This document shows positions 1 through 10,700 of a stretch of DNA of 64,000 nucleotides, piece after piece. Under the pieces are notes generated by a model that had not been told where the DNA came from, searched no databases, and worked only from the letters and a program-made list of their open reading frames with translations. The position numbers were made by a program, and so were the translations under genes. Source of the stretch: Siphonodentalium dalli (lineage: Eukaryota > Mollusca > Scaphopoda > Gadilida > Siphonodentaliidae); the NCBI GenBank assembly GCA_032622095.1, contig CP136069.1, forward strand, positions 100,840,278 to 100,904,277. The letters run 5' to 3'. Every line of letters begins with the position of its first letter. Within the stretch, counting starts at the first letter, position 1.

Positions 1-2
1 AT

Positions 3-1001
3 TCCATTCACCCAAATATTAAAGTTGAACTGCGACATCACGACAAATGTATTGAATTTTTGGACACATACGTGAAAATTTGTAACGGTAAAATATATAC
101 AGATCTGTACAAGAAACCGACAGATAACCAACTATACCTGTATCATAGTTCGGATCACCCATCGCACACGAAAAGGTCAGTGGTATATTGCCTTGGATTG
201 AGAATCAAGCGGATATGCACTCGGGAACAAGACTATATACGACACCGCATTGAGCTGAAAAAGCAATTGAGGAGACGAGGATACAGTGGTAGTTTTATTG
301 AGAGGGAATTGAGCAAAACAGACTTACTGAAACGAGAGGAGTTGTTGACGGGGAGGAGGCAGCGGAAGAAGAATAACCGGGTACCCTTAGTAACAACATT
401 CTCAAAAGGACTACCAGACCTGCCAAAGATAACGAGGAAGTATATGGGAGCATTACACGAATCAGCTAGGATGAAGAAAGTCTTTGATTCTCCCCCTTTA
501 ATATCATATCCGAGAGACAACAACTTGGGCGATATATTGGTACACAGAAAGACAGCTAAAGCCGTCTGTACTCCAAACAACCTGTGCACAGATGAATGTG
601 AAGTATGCAAGATAATAATTACGGATCCCATCAAATCGACGGACTTGATTAATGAGTACAAAGTGGCACAGAATGCTAAATGTGATTGTTACAGGAATGT
701 CGTATATGGCCTAATTTGTGACAAGTGTTCGTGCACGGTGTATGTGGGAGAAACATCACGGGAACTGAAAGAAAGAGTTACAGAACATATGCGAGACATT
801 CGCCTGCATCCAGATAAGCCGGTGTATGACCATTTCAATACAAATGGACATTCACTTCTAGATATGAAGGTAGTCGTGTTAGAGTATGCTAGTGGGAGTC
901 GCTACTTCAGACTTATAAAAGAGAATGGTTGGATACGCCGGCTAAGAACGTGCTACGGGGTTGGATTCAACACTAAAATCAACAACATTGGCGCCAGGTA
1001 A
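3..1001 (+). CDS. Penelope-like element: end of reverse transcriptase and GIY-YIG endonuclease (5'-truncated by window edge)
   Basis: The frame is open from the first bases of the window to the stop at 1001, so this is the C-terminal part of a longer protein; the internal TTG/ATG-like starts are not real starts. It begins with a RT-to-thumb segment (FLDTYVKI, then YKKPTDNQLYLYHSSDHPSH), which is typical of Penelope-like elements. A basic linker follows, then Cys pairs (CTDECEVC, CDC). The last third is a GIY-YIG endonuclease: VVYGLIC, CTVYVGETSR, then the conserved Arg and Glu/His region (KERVTEHMRD), about 100 residues before the stop. Such proteins copy the element RNA into chromosomal DNA in the nucleus. 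No stop or frameshift interrupts the visible part, so the copy could be young. The family is clear; the clade (Neptune or Poseidon-like) is not. Confidence 0.85.
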   Translation, partial: SIHPNIKVELRHHDKCIEFLDTYVKICNGKIYTDLYKKPTDNQLYLYHSSDHPSHTKRSVVYCLGLRIKRICTREQDYIRHRIELKKQLRRRGYSGSFIERELSKTDLLKREELLTGRRQRKKNNRVPLVTTFSKGLPDLPKITRKYMGALHESARMKKVFDSPPLISYPRDNNLGDILVHRKTAKAVCTPNNLCTDECEVCKIIITDPIKSTDLINEYKVAQNAKCDCYRNVVYGLICDKCSCTVYVGETSRELKERVTEHMRDIRLHPDKPVYDHFNTNGHSLLDMKVVVLEYASGSRYFRLIKENGWIRRLRTCYGVGFNTKINNIGAR

Positions 1002-1141
1002 TTTGGCGCGAAATGAAATCGATCACTAACGTACATGACGTCAGGTAAACAAACTCAATGAACGTACGTTATCCGTCTGGCATTTACGAATGAGTTGATG
1101 TCAGAGCAACATGTAGACTTTACTGTGTTAATCGTTTTCCA

Positions 1142-1183
1142 CTGACGAAGGCCTATGGCCGAAAGCTATGGAATGAGCTAATA
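1142..1183 (+). ncRNA. hammerhead-ribozyme-like core in the 3' region of the Penelope-like element
   Basis: The sequence CTGACGA is followed by a GGCC/GGCC stem II with a TAT loop, then GAAA. AGCT/AGCT could form a short stem III and leave a U-A cleavage position. Hammerhead motifs of this kind are known in Penelope-like elements and lie at their ends. One extra A sits between CTGACGA and stem II. I see no good stem I, so activity is uncertain. Confidence 0.35.
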
Positions 1184-1935
1184 AATCATGTTATACAGGT
1201 ATTTAGTTTGTAACTAAATCTAGAAATATATAATACTCGAGCAGTGTTCGAGTCTATAACACACATAGATACATGCATTCATAAGCACATGCATACAGAT
1301 ATTCCAAAATGTATAATAGATAGCTACAAGAATTCTATGATAAATAGTTCATGGGTGACCTGATGCATGCATCTTAGTTTTCTTGTTATATCTATGAACC
1401 AGGACAGTCATGTCGACACGATGTCACAAATAACCATTGTAAATACAAAAAAACAGGCATGGGGATCCACAAAAAAACTTTAAGGACATAGATGGTGATC
1501 GGTGCAAACAAGAGCTCGTCGGTGGTCGTGAATAGAGAAGAGTACAGTAACACAGATCTATGTTTTGCATATATATAATTTTACAATGTTTACTTATGAT
1601 TGCAATAAACTATTTCAAAATTATTTGTTTTGTGGTTAGTATTATACTATCCGAACCATTTCGGCATGAGTATCTTAACTCAACAACCGATTTACTACTT
1701 CTTAGAAGTCCGGGGCGTGCTGATATGTTCGCATTTGTCCAGTATGATCCACCTAAACTACCGTATTGTACGAATGGACTTGTAATAATAACGGGTGGGG
1801 GTAACATTTTAGTGATAATACCAGATAATACAGTCGAAAATGGACAACAAAACACGTTTTCCTCGCGAATAAAGCCTGCCAAATCCCATCTGGCAGATAT
1901 TAATTATCACCCATCAGCGGATAAACTAATCCATG
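1184..1935. other. AT-rich stretch without recognisable gene
   Basis: Contains the last bases of the Penelope-like tail, then unremarkable AT-rich DNA. Short ORFs around 1560-1997 have no recognisable motif and overlap a repeat. Confidence 0.4.
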
Positions 1936-2013
1936 AGACAGAACTTTGTGTTCGGCTTTTCTATGCCGAACACAAACGCGTTATACAAAACATCTAACAA
2001 AACAATCATTATT
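1936..2013 (+). repeat. left half of an interspersed repeat split by the foldback element
   Basis: Contains a 12-bp hairpin stem (TTTGTGTTCGGC / GCCGAACACAAA, 1945-1956 and 1965-1976) and ends in ATTATT. The same repeat continues at 5631 and is present as an uninterrupted second copy at 5806-5960. Confidence 0.7.
2008..2013. repeat. target site duplication ATTATT (left) of foldback element
   Basis: ATTATT directly precedes the first base of the inverted repeat (GGGGACATGACAATC) and recurs right after its last base at 5631-5636. Confidence 0.75.
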
Positions 2014-2448
2014 GGGGACATGACAATCTGCGGGATGGGATGGGATATGGGACAAAACGACAATCTGCGGGACAGAATTTCAAATTGCGTGGGACGGCCG
2101 ATATCTCAAGGAATACAGGGCGTAGGGGGCTCATTTTGGTGTCTAACGAAAGGCCCACGTTCGCCCTATCCAAACATATTAACCCCGCCACTGACCGGAC
2201 ACCAGAAGTTGCATTATTTGATCGACAACTGACCTAACATGGGGTGGAATTTGGGATAGCATGACAATCTGCGGGACAGGATTTTCAAATTGCGTGGGAC
2301 GGCCGATAGCTCGAGGAATACAGCGCAGAGAGGGCTACTTTTGGTGTCTAACGAAAGGTCCACATTCGCCCTATCCACACATATTAACCCCGCCACTGAC
2401 CGGACACCGGAAGTTACATTATCCGGTCGACAACTGACCTAACATAAA
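2014..2448 (+). repeat. left terminal doublet of the foldback element
   Basis: Two diverged ~210-bp tandem units. Both contain GACAATCTGCGGGACAG, GGTGTCTAACGAAAGG, and an end at CAACTGACCTAACAT. Confidence 0.8.
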
Positions 2449-3000
2449 ATGCCACAAACACGAAAAACTGCGTTCGACATTAATGTTTAGAATTTAGATT
2501 TCTCGATGAATACACTAGCAAACAACAAGTTTTAGGTATCAAATAACGCAGTGGAATACTGTGCATCGTTTTTAGCTACAATATGGCTGTTTTAGTGCGA
2601 ATATTGTAATGGCGAACACGCAAACACGCTCCGATAAAACAGCTAAAAATAGACTCGATGTTTACAATTACAGTATCGATTTCAGCCGGTATATTCAATA
2701 TAATGGGGCGTATAGTATATCAAAATGTAGAATTAGACACAGGGAATGTATTTTTTTCCAAATGGGTCCACCAGGCGGTGAAATTGTTGCAGAAATTCGC
2801 TCCGAGATATTCGCACTTATTTTTATTTCAGTTGTGACTAAAAGCCCAGATGCCGGAGCCCAGCGACTAAAAGCCAAGTTACAAAATAGATCAACTGGTT
2901 TGAACGAATGAATATGTCAATGGTAAGACTATTCAAAAGAATATTCAAATCAAATAGTGTTTATAGACTTAAAAACTTATGTGTCCGCCATTCATATATG

Positions 3001-4370
3001 AGGTGAAGTTCTCATATTATCTCCCAGTAATTCGCGGGGGAGGTTCTCATATGAACATATTATCTGCCGGTCATACACGGTGGAGGTTCATATTATCCGC
3101 CGGTCATACGCGAGGGAAGTTTTCTTATTATCCTCCAGTCATACGCGGGGGAGGTTCTGATATGAACATATTATCTGCCGGTCATATGCGGTGGAGGTTC
3201 ATATTATCCACCAGGTCATACGCGAGGGAGGTTCTCATATTATCCTCCGGTCATACGATGGGGAGGTTCTCATATGAACATATTAACTGCCGGTCATACG
3301 CGAGGGAGGTTCTCATATTATCCACCGGTTATACGTGAGGGAGGTTCTCATATTATCATCCGGTCATACATAGGGGAGGTTCTCATATGAACATATTATC
3401 TGCCGGTCATACGCGGTGGAGGTTCATATTATCCGCCGGTCATACGCGAGGGAGGTTCTCATATTATCCTCCGGTCATACATAGGGGAGGTTCTCATATG
3501 AACATATTATCTGCCGGTCATACGCGGTGGAGGTTCATATTATCCGCCAGTCATACGCGAGGGAGGTTCTCATATTATCCTCCGGTCATACATGGGGAAG
3601 GTTCTGATATGAACATATTATTCGCCGGTCATACGCAGTGGAGGTTCATATTATCCACTGGTCATACACGGTGGAAGTTCTCATATGAACATATTATCCG
3701 CCGGTCATACGCGGTGGAGGTTCATATTATCTGCCGGTCATACGCGAGGGAAGTTCTCATATTATCCTCCGATCATATGTGGGGGAGGTTCTGATATGAA
3801 CATATTATCCGCCGGTCATACGCGGTGGAGGTTCATATTATCCGCCGGTCATACGCGAGGGAGGTTGTCATATTATCCACCGGTCATACGCGAGGGAGGT
3901 TCTTATATTATCCTCCGGTCATACGCTGGGGAGGTTGTCATATGAACATATTATCCGCCGGTCATACGCAGTGGAGGTTCTCATATGAACATATCCGCCG
4001 GTCATACGTGGTGGAGGTTCTCATATGAACATATTATCCGCCGGTCATACGCAGTGGAGGTTCTCATATGAACATATTATCCGCCGGTCATACGTGGTGG
4101 AGGTTCTCATATGAACATATTATCCATCGGTCATACGCGGTGGAGGTTCATATTATCCGCCGGTCATACGCGAGGGAAGTTCTCATATTATCCTTCGGTC
4201 ATAGGTGGGGGAGGTTCTGATATGAACATATTATCTGCCGGTCATACGCGGTGGAGGTTCATATTATCCACCGGTCATACGCGGTGGAGGTTCTCATATG
4301 AACATATTATCTGCCGGTCATATGCGAGGGAGGTTCTCATATTATCCACCGGTCACACCCGAGGGAGGAT
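3001..4370 (+). repeat. inner tandem array, left arm
   Basis: Alternating units of about 33-43 bp built on GGTCATACGCGGTGGAGG and TTCATATTATCCGCC, arranged in a loose higher-order pattern. Units vary by small substitutions and by presence of the TCATATGAACA block. The repetitive peptides translated from it are by-products of the array. Confidence 0.85.
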
Positions 4371-4690
4371 ATGACCGGCGGATAATATGTTCATATGAGG
4401 ACCTCCCCAACGTATGACCAGAGGATAATATGAGAACATCCCTCGCGTATGACCGGTGGATAATATGAACCTCCACCGCATATGACCGGCAGATAATATG
4501 TTCATATCAGAACCTCCCCCGCGTATGACCGGAGGATAAAATGAGAACTTCCCTCGCGTATGACCGGCGGATAATATCAACCTCCACCGCGTATGACCGG
4601 CAGATAATATGTTCATATGAGAACCTCCCCCGCGTATGACTGGCAGATAATATGAGAACCTCCACCGCATATGAATGGCGGACACATAAG
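4371..4690 (-). repeat. inner tandem array, right arm (inverted)
   Basis: Same units as 3001-4370 on the opposite strand, but only ~320 bp. The turn-around point lies near 4370 with almost no spacer. Confidence 0.85.
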
Positions 4691-5196
4691 TTTTTAACTC
4701 TATAAACACTATTTGATTTGAATATTCTTTTGAATAGTCTTACCATTGACATATTCATTCGTTCAAACCAGTTGATCTATTTTGTAACTTGGCTTTTAGT
4801 CGCTGGGCTCCGGCATCTGGGCTTTTAGTCACAACTGAAATAAAAATAAGTGAGAATATCTTGGAGCGAATTTCTGCAACAATTTCACCGCCTGGTGGGA
4901 CACATTTGGAAAAAATACATTCCCTGTGTTTAATCCTACATTTTGATATACCATACGTCCCATTATATTGAATATACCAGCTGAAATCGATCCTGTAATT
5001 GTAAACATCGAGTCTATTTTTATCTGTTTTATCGGCGCGTGTTTGCGTGTTCGCCATTACAATATTCGCAAAAACGAATGCACAGTATTCCACTGCGTTA
5101 TTTGATACCCAAAACTTGTTGTTTGCTAGCGTATTCATCGAGAAATCTAAATTCTAAACATTAATGTCGAACGCAGTTTTTCGTGTTTGTGTCATT

Positions 5197-5630
5197 TTAT
5201 GTTAGGTCAGTTGTCGACCGGATAATGTAACTTCCGGTGTCCGGTCAGTGGCGGGGTTAATATGTGTGGATAGGGCGAATGTTGACCTTTCGTTAGACAC
5301 CAAAAGTAGCCCTCTATGCGCTGTATTCCTCGAGCTATCGGCCGTCCCACGCAATTTGAAAATCCTGTCCCGCAGATTGTCATGCTATCCCAAATTCCAC
5401 CCCATGTTAGGTCAATTGTCGATCAAATAATGCAACTTCTGGTGTCCGGTCAGTGGCGGGGTTAATATGATTGGATAGGGCGAACGTGGGCCTTTCGTTA
5501 GACACCAAAATGAGCCCCATACGCCCTGTATTCCTCGAGATATCGGCCGTCCCACGCAATTTGAAATTCTGTCCCGCAGATTGTCGTTTTGTCCCATATC
5601 CCATCCCATCCCGCAGATTGTCATGTCCCC
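5197..5630 (-). repeat. right terminal doublet of the foldback element
   Basis: Reverse complement of 2014-2448, with scattered substitutions. Confidence 0.8.
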
Positions 5631-5720
5631 ATTATTGAACCAAACTCCACCAAACTTCGTATATAGTTTGAACGTGAATACATATACCTATGAACTTTAC
5701 AAGGTGGTCGTATATTTAGT
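5631..5720 (+). repeat. ATTATT duplication (right) and right half of the split repeat
   Basis: Starts with the ATTATT copy, followed by AACCAAACTCCACCAAACTT. The same words follow TTATTATT in the unsplit copy at 5870-5905. Confidence 0.7.
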
Positions 5721-5805
5721 AGACTGTATATATAGTTATATATCTCAAATGCCAGCTAACGCCACATCTATGTGTTAATTAATTACCGGTGACTTAGTGT
5801 CGAAC

Positions 5806-5960
5806 ATAAGCTTGTGTTCGGCTTTTCTTTGCCGAACACTAAACGCGTTTTACAAAATATCGAATAAAACACTTATTATTGGCCCAAACTCCGCCAAACT
5901 TCGTATAGTAATAGTGTGAACATGAATACATATGCCTATGAACTTTATTCTTGAAATTTC
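5806..5960 (+). repeat. second, unsplit copy of the target repeat (related empty site)
   Basis: Carries the same GTGTTCGGC/GCCGAACAC hairpin (5814-5839), then ACGCGTTTTACAAAATATCG, TTATTATTGG, CCAAACTCCGCCAAACTTCG and ATACATATGCCTATGAACTT. It matches 1936-2013 joined to 5637-5700. Confidence 0.7.
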
Positions 5961-6260
5961 CCATTATTTGGACTTGTGTTCGGTTATGTTCGTTTGTGTT
6001 CGGTTGTGTTCGGCTTTTATATGAGCTCCCGATCTACCGACTGGGTGTGGGGTGTCTCAGACCCCTCCCCCCAAATCAGGACCATAATTTTCAATAGTTT
6101 CAATAGTCAGGTCGTTCAAGCATTTGACCTAGAACAAATTGTTGACAAGCTGTTTTTGGTGTCATTTTGTCAGGCAGAATCTTGGGAACAACATATCCAA
6201 AATCCGCTTTGGGGAAAATTTTCTAGAGCATTTTGAAGAAAGGTCATATTTGTGGTTTTT
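5961..6260. other. no gene; short TGTTCGG minisatellite
   Basis: Around 5970-6020 the word TGTTCGGT/TGTTCGTT recurs several times. The rest shows nothing recognisable. Confidence 0.4.
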
Positions 6261-6261
6261 A

Positions 6262-6680
6262 GCTCACCTGAGACGAAGTCTCCGGTGGAGCTATAGTCAT
6301 CACTTCTCGACCATCCGTCCGTCCGTCAAGAATCATCTTCTCCTCCAGAACTGTAAGACTGAATGGGTTCATATTTGGTGTGGATGTTCCCTAGGTGAAT
6401 CACATTCAGATTTGTTCAAATGAGGTCACCCGGTCAAATAGTTGCGAAGCTAGGACCATAACTCTTTTCCACCATTGTAATTCTTACAGTGACTTTTTCT
6501 CGAATTTCATTGGGCCGAATGGGTTCATATTTGGTACAAAGGGTCCTTGGGGGACTGTGGGTAAGATTTGTTCAAATGAGGTCACCAGGTCGAATGTGGG
6601 CGGAGCCAGTGACATAACTAAAAAAAAAAAATTTGAAAAAAGTGACACCATTATAACATCTGCAGAGTTATGAAACTTTA
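6262..6680 (+). repeat. interspersed repeat with AGCTCACCTGAG-type start
   Basis: Starts with an imperfect palindrome (AGCTCACCTGAGACGAAG, then CTCCGGTGGAGCT) and contains repeated phrases such as TTGTTCAAATGAGGTCAC and GAATGGGTTCATATTTGGT. This style of repeat is frequent in mollusc genomes from memory. A related phrase recurs near 12,100. Confidence 0.45.
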
Positions 6681-7020
6681 CTCTTTAATGAAATTATGGA
6701 AACATTCCATTACCCATCCCCCCTCCCATATGGCCCAGACCCACCCCACCCTGCCATCAACTAACATCCCTTCCAACCCATATCATCTCCCAATTTAATA
6801 CCTCTTCTCACCACAGAAGCAGATATATGTTTGCAAAGACACAGGTCATTAATTTAGATTATAATAATAGATGTCATCTGGCAGGCTTGTATAAACATAA
6901 CTGCTAGCAAATTAAAAACAAACTGCTGTTCCCAAGGTTAGGTGATGGCTGATGGGAATTGGTTTCCCTGCCATACAATGGTACTGTGAATGGCTTAGAT
7001 TTCTTCAAGTCTGGAAATAG

Positions 7021-7430
7021 TGTCTGACATTTGCAGAATGAGGTCCCCAGAGGGTGAATTTAGTGTTGCTACCCCATACAGCAGGCTAGCATCACCAAAT
7101 ACACCCTGCATGGACCTAATTCTGCTTAGGCCTCATCTTCTGGGAAGTATCCTGAGTATCAAATTGAAATTTTGTTTTAGTTACTTTTTGACTTTTTCAC
7201 ACCTGTTCATTTTCAATGACCCCTAATTTGCAGAAGATAAACTGCATAATTGAGGTGCTCAATGGGTGTGCATCACCAACTTCAACTGTAGATCTTCAAT
7301 CTGTTCCTAGGTTTTTATTGGCTGTTGAGGCCTACTCAGACTGAGGATGAATTTGGTGATGCTAGCCCGCCTTGCGGAATAGTGTCATTACATTCACCTT
7401 TTGGGGACCTCATTCTGCAAATGTCAGACA
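7021..7430. mobile_element. MITE with ~45-bp terminal inverted repeats
   Basis: Ends are TGTCTGACATTTGCAGAATG and its reverse complement. The inverted similarity continues through GAGGTCCCC and GGTGAAT. No transposase is present. A partial relative lies at 12,133-12,225. The target duplication is not clear. Confidence 0.65.
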
Positions 7431-7466
7431 CACTAAATTCAGGCTTGGCGGTTTCATATTATTTTC

Positions 7467-7856
7467 TTAACCCTTTACCCAACAGAACGCCCCTGTGCCA
7501 ATGCATTCTCTTATATATGCGAGTCGACCATAGGTCGCCTCGCATATATAAGAGAATGCATTGGCTTAACACATTAAAAATTATAAAATTGTTAAAGAAT
7601 GTAAGAAAAAATGGTAAAAAGTGTTAAAAAAATATTTTTTTTAGGCCAATGCATTCTCTTATATATGCGAGGCGACCTATGGTCGACTCGCATATATAAG
7701 AGAATGCATTGGCACAGGGCATAACTGTAACTATCACAATGTGGTCAAGGAGCCGGTTCCAATGATATCCATATTTGTATGGTTTTATTGAGACAGACCG
7801 AAGATATTTTAGGCTGTTGAAGCTTTATTTGGCCGGTTTGTTGGGTAAAGGGTTAA
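7467..7856. mobile_element. piggyBac-like MITE in a TTAA site
   Basis: TTAA followed by CCCTTTACCCAACA at the left, and TGTTGGGTAAAGGG followed by TTAA at the right. The CCC start and TTAA duplication are hallmarks of the piggyBac superfamily. The 382-bp inside has no ORF. It carries a striking nested palindrome pair (7497-7713), so the internal DNA may be a second element. Confidence 0.75.
7497..7713. repeat. palindrome within palindrome
   Basis: A 69-bp near-perfect palindrome at 7497-7565 (GCCAATGCATTCTCTTATAT and its complement around TCGACCATAGGTCG). It recurs in reverse complement at 7645-7713, with 79 bp of AT-rich spacer between. Confidence 0.85.
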
Positions 7857-9008
7857 AGGATGTATTCGGTCTAGAAACTACAAAACGCAATCAGAAAGCC
7901 CTCCCTGTTGTGATTAAAATGATCCAAGTCCCATTCCGATCGCATGATAAATAACCCGTAAAATAAATAAATAATACCACCACCGGTATTCGGAGATTTC
8001 CTGGACTAAGCTACGAGTGACGTAGTTGTGGGAGAGCAAATTAAAAACACAGATTCAGAGCCAGAGTTTATTATGCTGACTACGATGACGTAATCGTAAG
8101 TCAGCCGATACTAAAATGCGGAGTCATATGTGCGCGTGTGGTGTATAGATTACGTCGCTATTCAATGTGTTATCTAATTAATAAAGATAGTGTGACCGCT
8201 TTGGCCGTTTATCTGGAATAGAAGACAATAACTATGTGAATAAAGTAATTAGTAGTGCCTAGAATGGTTGTTTTTGTAGCCATTAATAACATGCCAGAAC
8301 GTGTCTGCTTTGGTGAATAGATGGCAGTAATTAGCGCTTTGATTGTCTCGTATTCACTTGGTGATTTGTAATCACTCAGTGACTATTCATCAGTGTCAGT
8401 CGCAAACTTGTTTGCACTCTAAAATGCCCCAAAGTGAATAGAAAGGACGACGGAGGATCCCATTCACATGGTCATACACAAGAAGCGCCCAAATGTTATA
8501 TAAACACTGTGCTGAATAATGTTAACTCTATTTAGGCGCTTTTGTTTTTTGTTTTGTGTTTTTTTTTACTTTCAATATAAATATCCCGAGTATCTGTCAT
8601 CTCCACACATGCCAAGATGCCTAGTATATGTAGTGTGTTCGGTTGTGGGCGGGCTAGCGATCCATTATTAAGTACCTCCAAAAAGACAACACTGCGTAAT
8701 TTAGAATGCTCTTTATTGTCTACCGCTTTTGGGAGACGGAAGCATGGACGCTCTTTATATTTAAATGTCACAACACCATACAAAATCACCCATGACATAT
8801 AGAAATAGAGCACGTTCATAATTGAGAACGCTCTTTATTGTCTATACCGCGACGAAAACATGGACGCTCTTTATTAGAGGCAATCATTGGAATATTTTCT
8901 AGGCTTTTAAACAATTAAAAAAAAATCCTCTCTAGAAAATCAATATCTGCATCAAAACGTAAAATACAACAAACACAAACTGAAAAACAATGCCAGGCGA
9001 GCCTTCAA
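7857..9008. other. no supported gene; small direct repeat at 8709-8876
   Basis: GCTCTTTATTGTCTA, then a GACG(G/A)AA-type phrase, then CATGGACGCTCTTTAT, occurs twice (8709-8758 and 8834-8876). A 61-residue ORF at 8617-8802 begins like a THAP zinc finger (MPSICSVFGCGRAS) but lacks the later Cys/His pair. Confidence 0.4.
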
Positions 9009-9012
9009 TTAA

Positions 9013-9471
9013 CAAATAAGTACTTCATTATTGGTGGAACGGATTAATCGCGATAAACAGAATGACAATTGACAAGCTGAGCCACTACTTATATTCCATG
9101 ACTGTAATAATCATGAGTATACAATTTATGAGAAAACGTATAACACTTTAAGCAAGAGCATTCTCTATTCTCAACAAATATCCACAGCATACATTAACCT
9201 GGGCAACGCCGGGTAACCCTTCGCGAGATCTCATTTCACACTAGCAGGGTTACCCGGCGTTGCCCAGGTTAATGTATGCTGTGGATATTTGTTGGGAATA
9301 GAGAATGCTCTTGCTTAAAGTGTTATACGTTTTCTCATAAATTGTATATTCAAATAGCATCACAAAACATGATTATTACAGTCATGGAATATAAGTAGTG
9401 GCTCACCTTGTCAATTGTCATTCTGTTTATCACGATTAATCTGTTCCACCAATAATGAAGTATTTATTTAT
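9013..9471. repeat. long inverted repeat (~200-bp arms), MITE-like
   Basis: Left arm from about 9013 to 9207, right arm from about 9248 to 9471, with a short loop around TTCGCGAGATCTC. Arms share GTACTTCATTATTGGTGGAA at the outside and GGTTACCCGGCGTTGCCCAG at the inside. The right arm has ~25 extra bases near 9350. No coding content. Confidence 0.8.
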
Positions 9472-10700
9472 TTATAACTGCGTATACATTAGACGTTATA
9501 GTATGATACATGAACATCATAAGCACATTAGTTCGATAAAATATGATAATTGGGTTTTACATATTGAGAAGTATCAATCAATCTAGTGGGTTGGACTAAG
9601 ATCTCGAGGACACCTGGCTATCATATCTCCATGAAGATACAGATGTTTCAAAGAAATTTCCAGGTGCTCCTCTGTTCATGGTGCTATATATTGGCTAAAT
9701 ATTCTTAGTTTAAACGAAATGTTGCTGCGCAAATATATAAGCTACATGTGACAGGCACAGTGCGAGATTTTGAGTTGTTTATGTCAGTCGATGAGTCTGT
9801 TCTAAAACCCTTGTCAGATGTCAGTATTGGTAGGATCCTGAAAAGTCTTGTGCTACTAACTGCATTTTCTTGTATATCAGAAGAAACTATATTTGACTGC
9901 ACACTGTGACCACTATTTTTGAACAGGCCTTCCATATCTCTTGACAAATTGTAACTTTTTGTGGAAACTGTATTGAATGGAACAGACTAAAAAAATTTAT
10001 TATATATATGCAATCCTCTGACGGTTCGAGGTATCTCAGTTTGCACGAATATATGTATCTCTTCAATAAAATGATAAATATACGTTTAATGATTCTTCTA
10101 GTTATCTCTTTTTGCTAGCTCATTGTGTGAATGCCTTGATTGCCATTCCCATATAAATATGACTGTTAAGAAGATATAATTGTTCAAGTGACTTATGTGT
10201 GTCACCATATGTCGGGATTGTGAAATGTGAACGCACAACTACTTAAAATGATATGGATGTGGCCTGGTGACTGTATATAACTTATATGTGGATATCGGCG
10301 AATAGCAATCTTATCAATGATAGTGCATATCCGCTCGCCATCCGTTATGCAAACGACACCAAATGTTATTTAATTCATGGCATATCATTAGAGAAAAACG
10401 TGTATGAATTTGTTGGAATTTGGTTTATTAAATCAATTGTTGATGCAACGCTGACTCGAACAACGCCATGTTGCGAAGGTGATTATGTATTCGTTTGGCG
10501 GAAATCAGCGACAAAACTATTTCACCATATATTTTTAATTTCCCCTCCTCCCAACAACAGCGTCGTTTTAGAAAATTTTAACCCTCACCATTATCTTCCT
10601 TGTAAAAAGTTACCCCTCTTAGAACGCCTTGGTGCCACCTCGATTGTACCGCGTGAAGTTATATATAGAACGCACACAGACAGACAAAAAGACAGACAGA
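9472..10700. other. no recognisable gene
   Basis: AT-rich DNA. The 168-residue ORF at 10,286-10,792 runs into the ACAGACAGAC motif of the following repeat and shows no domain. Confidence 0.4.

Larger units (their letters stand above)
2014..5630. mobile_element. 3.6-kb foldback (FB-like) DNA element
   Basis: The two halves are reverse complements over almost the whole length. The ends are GGGGACATGACAATC and its complement. Each arm has two tandem copies of a ~210-bp terminal unit, a ~500-bp middle part (2449-3000 and 4691-5196), and an inner array of short repeats that meet near 4370. The left array is about four times longer than the right. No transposase ORF is visible: translated ORFs in both arms are mirror copies of each other and look non-coding. 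It is flanked by the 6-bp duplication ATTATT. Foldback elements of this build move with proteins supplied by a partner element. The superfamily is not clear. Confidence 0.85.

Noticed and set aside
3001-4709. Array of short repeats with regular spacers, CRISPR-like at first sight
   Set aside because: Units run without unique spacers, vary in length, and form mirrored arms of a foldback element in a eukaryotic context.
2979-4758. Repetitive ORFs (SAGHTRWRF-type peptides)
   Set aside because: They are translations of the tandem array, open in several frames and on both strands.
8617-8802. Possible THAP-domain first exon (MPSICSVFGCGRAS)
   Set aside because: No downstream Cys/His pair, no AVPTPTIF-like end, no convincing donor site; overlaps a small direct repeat.
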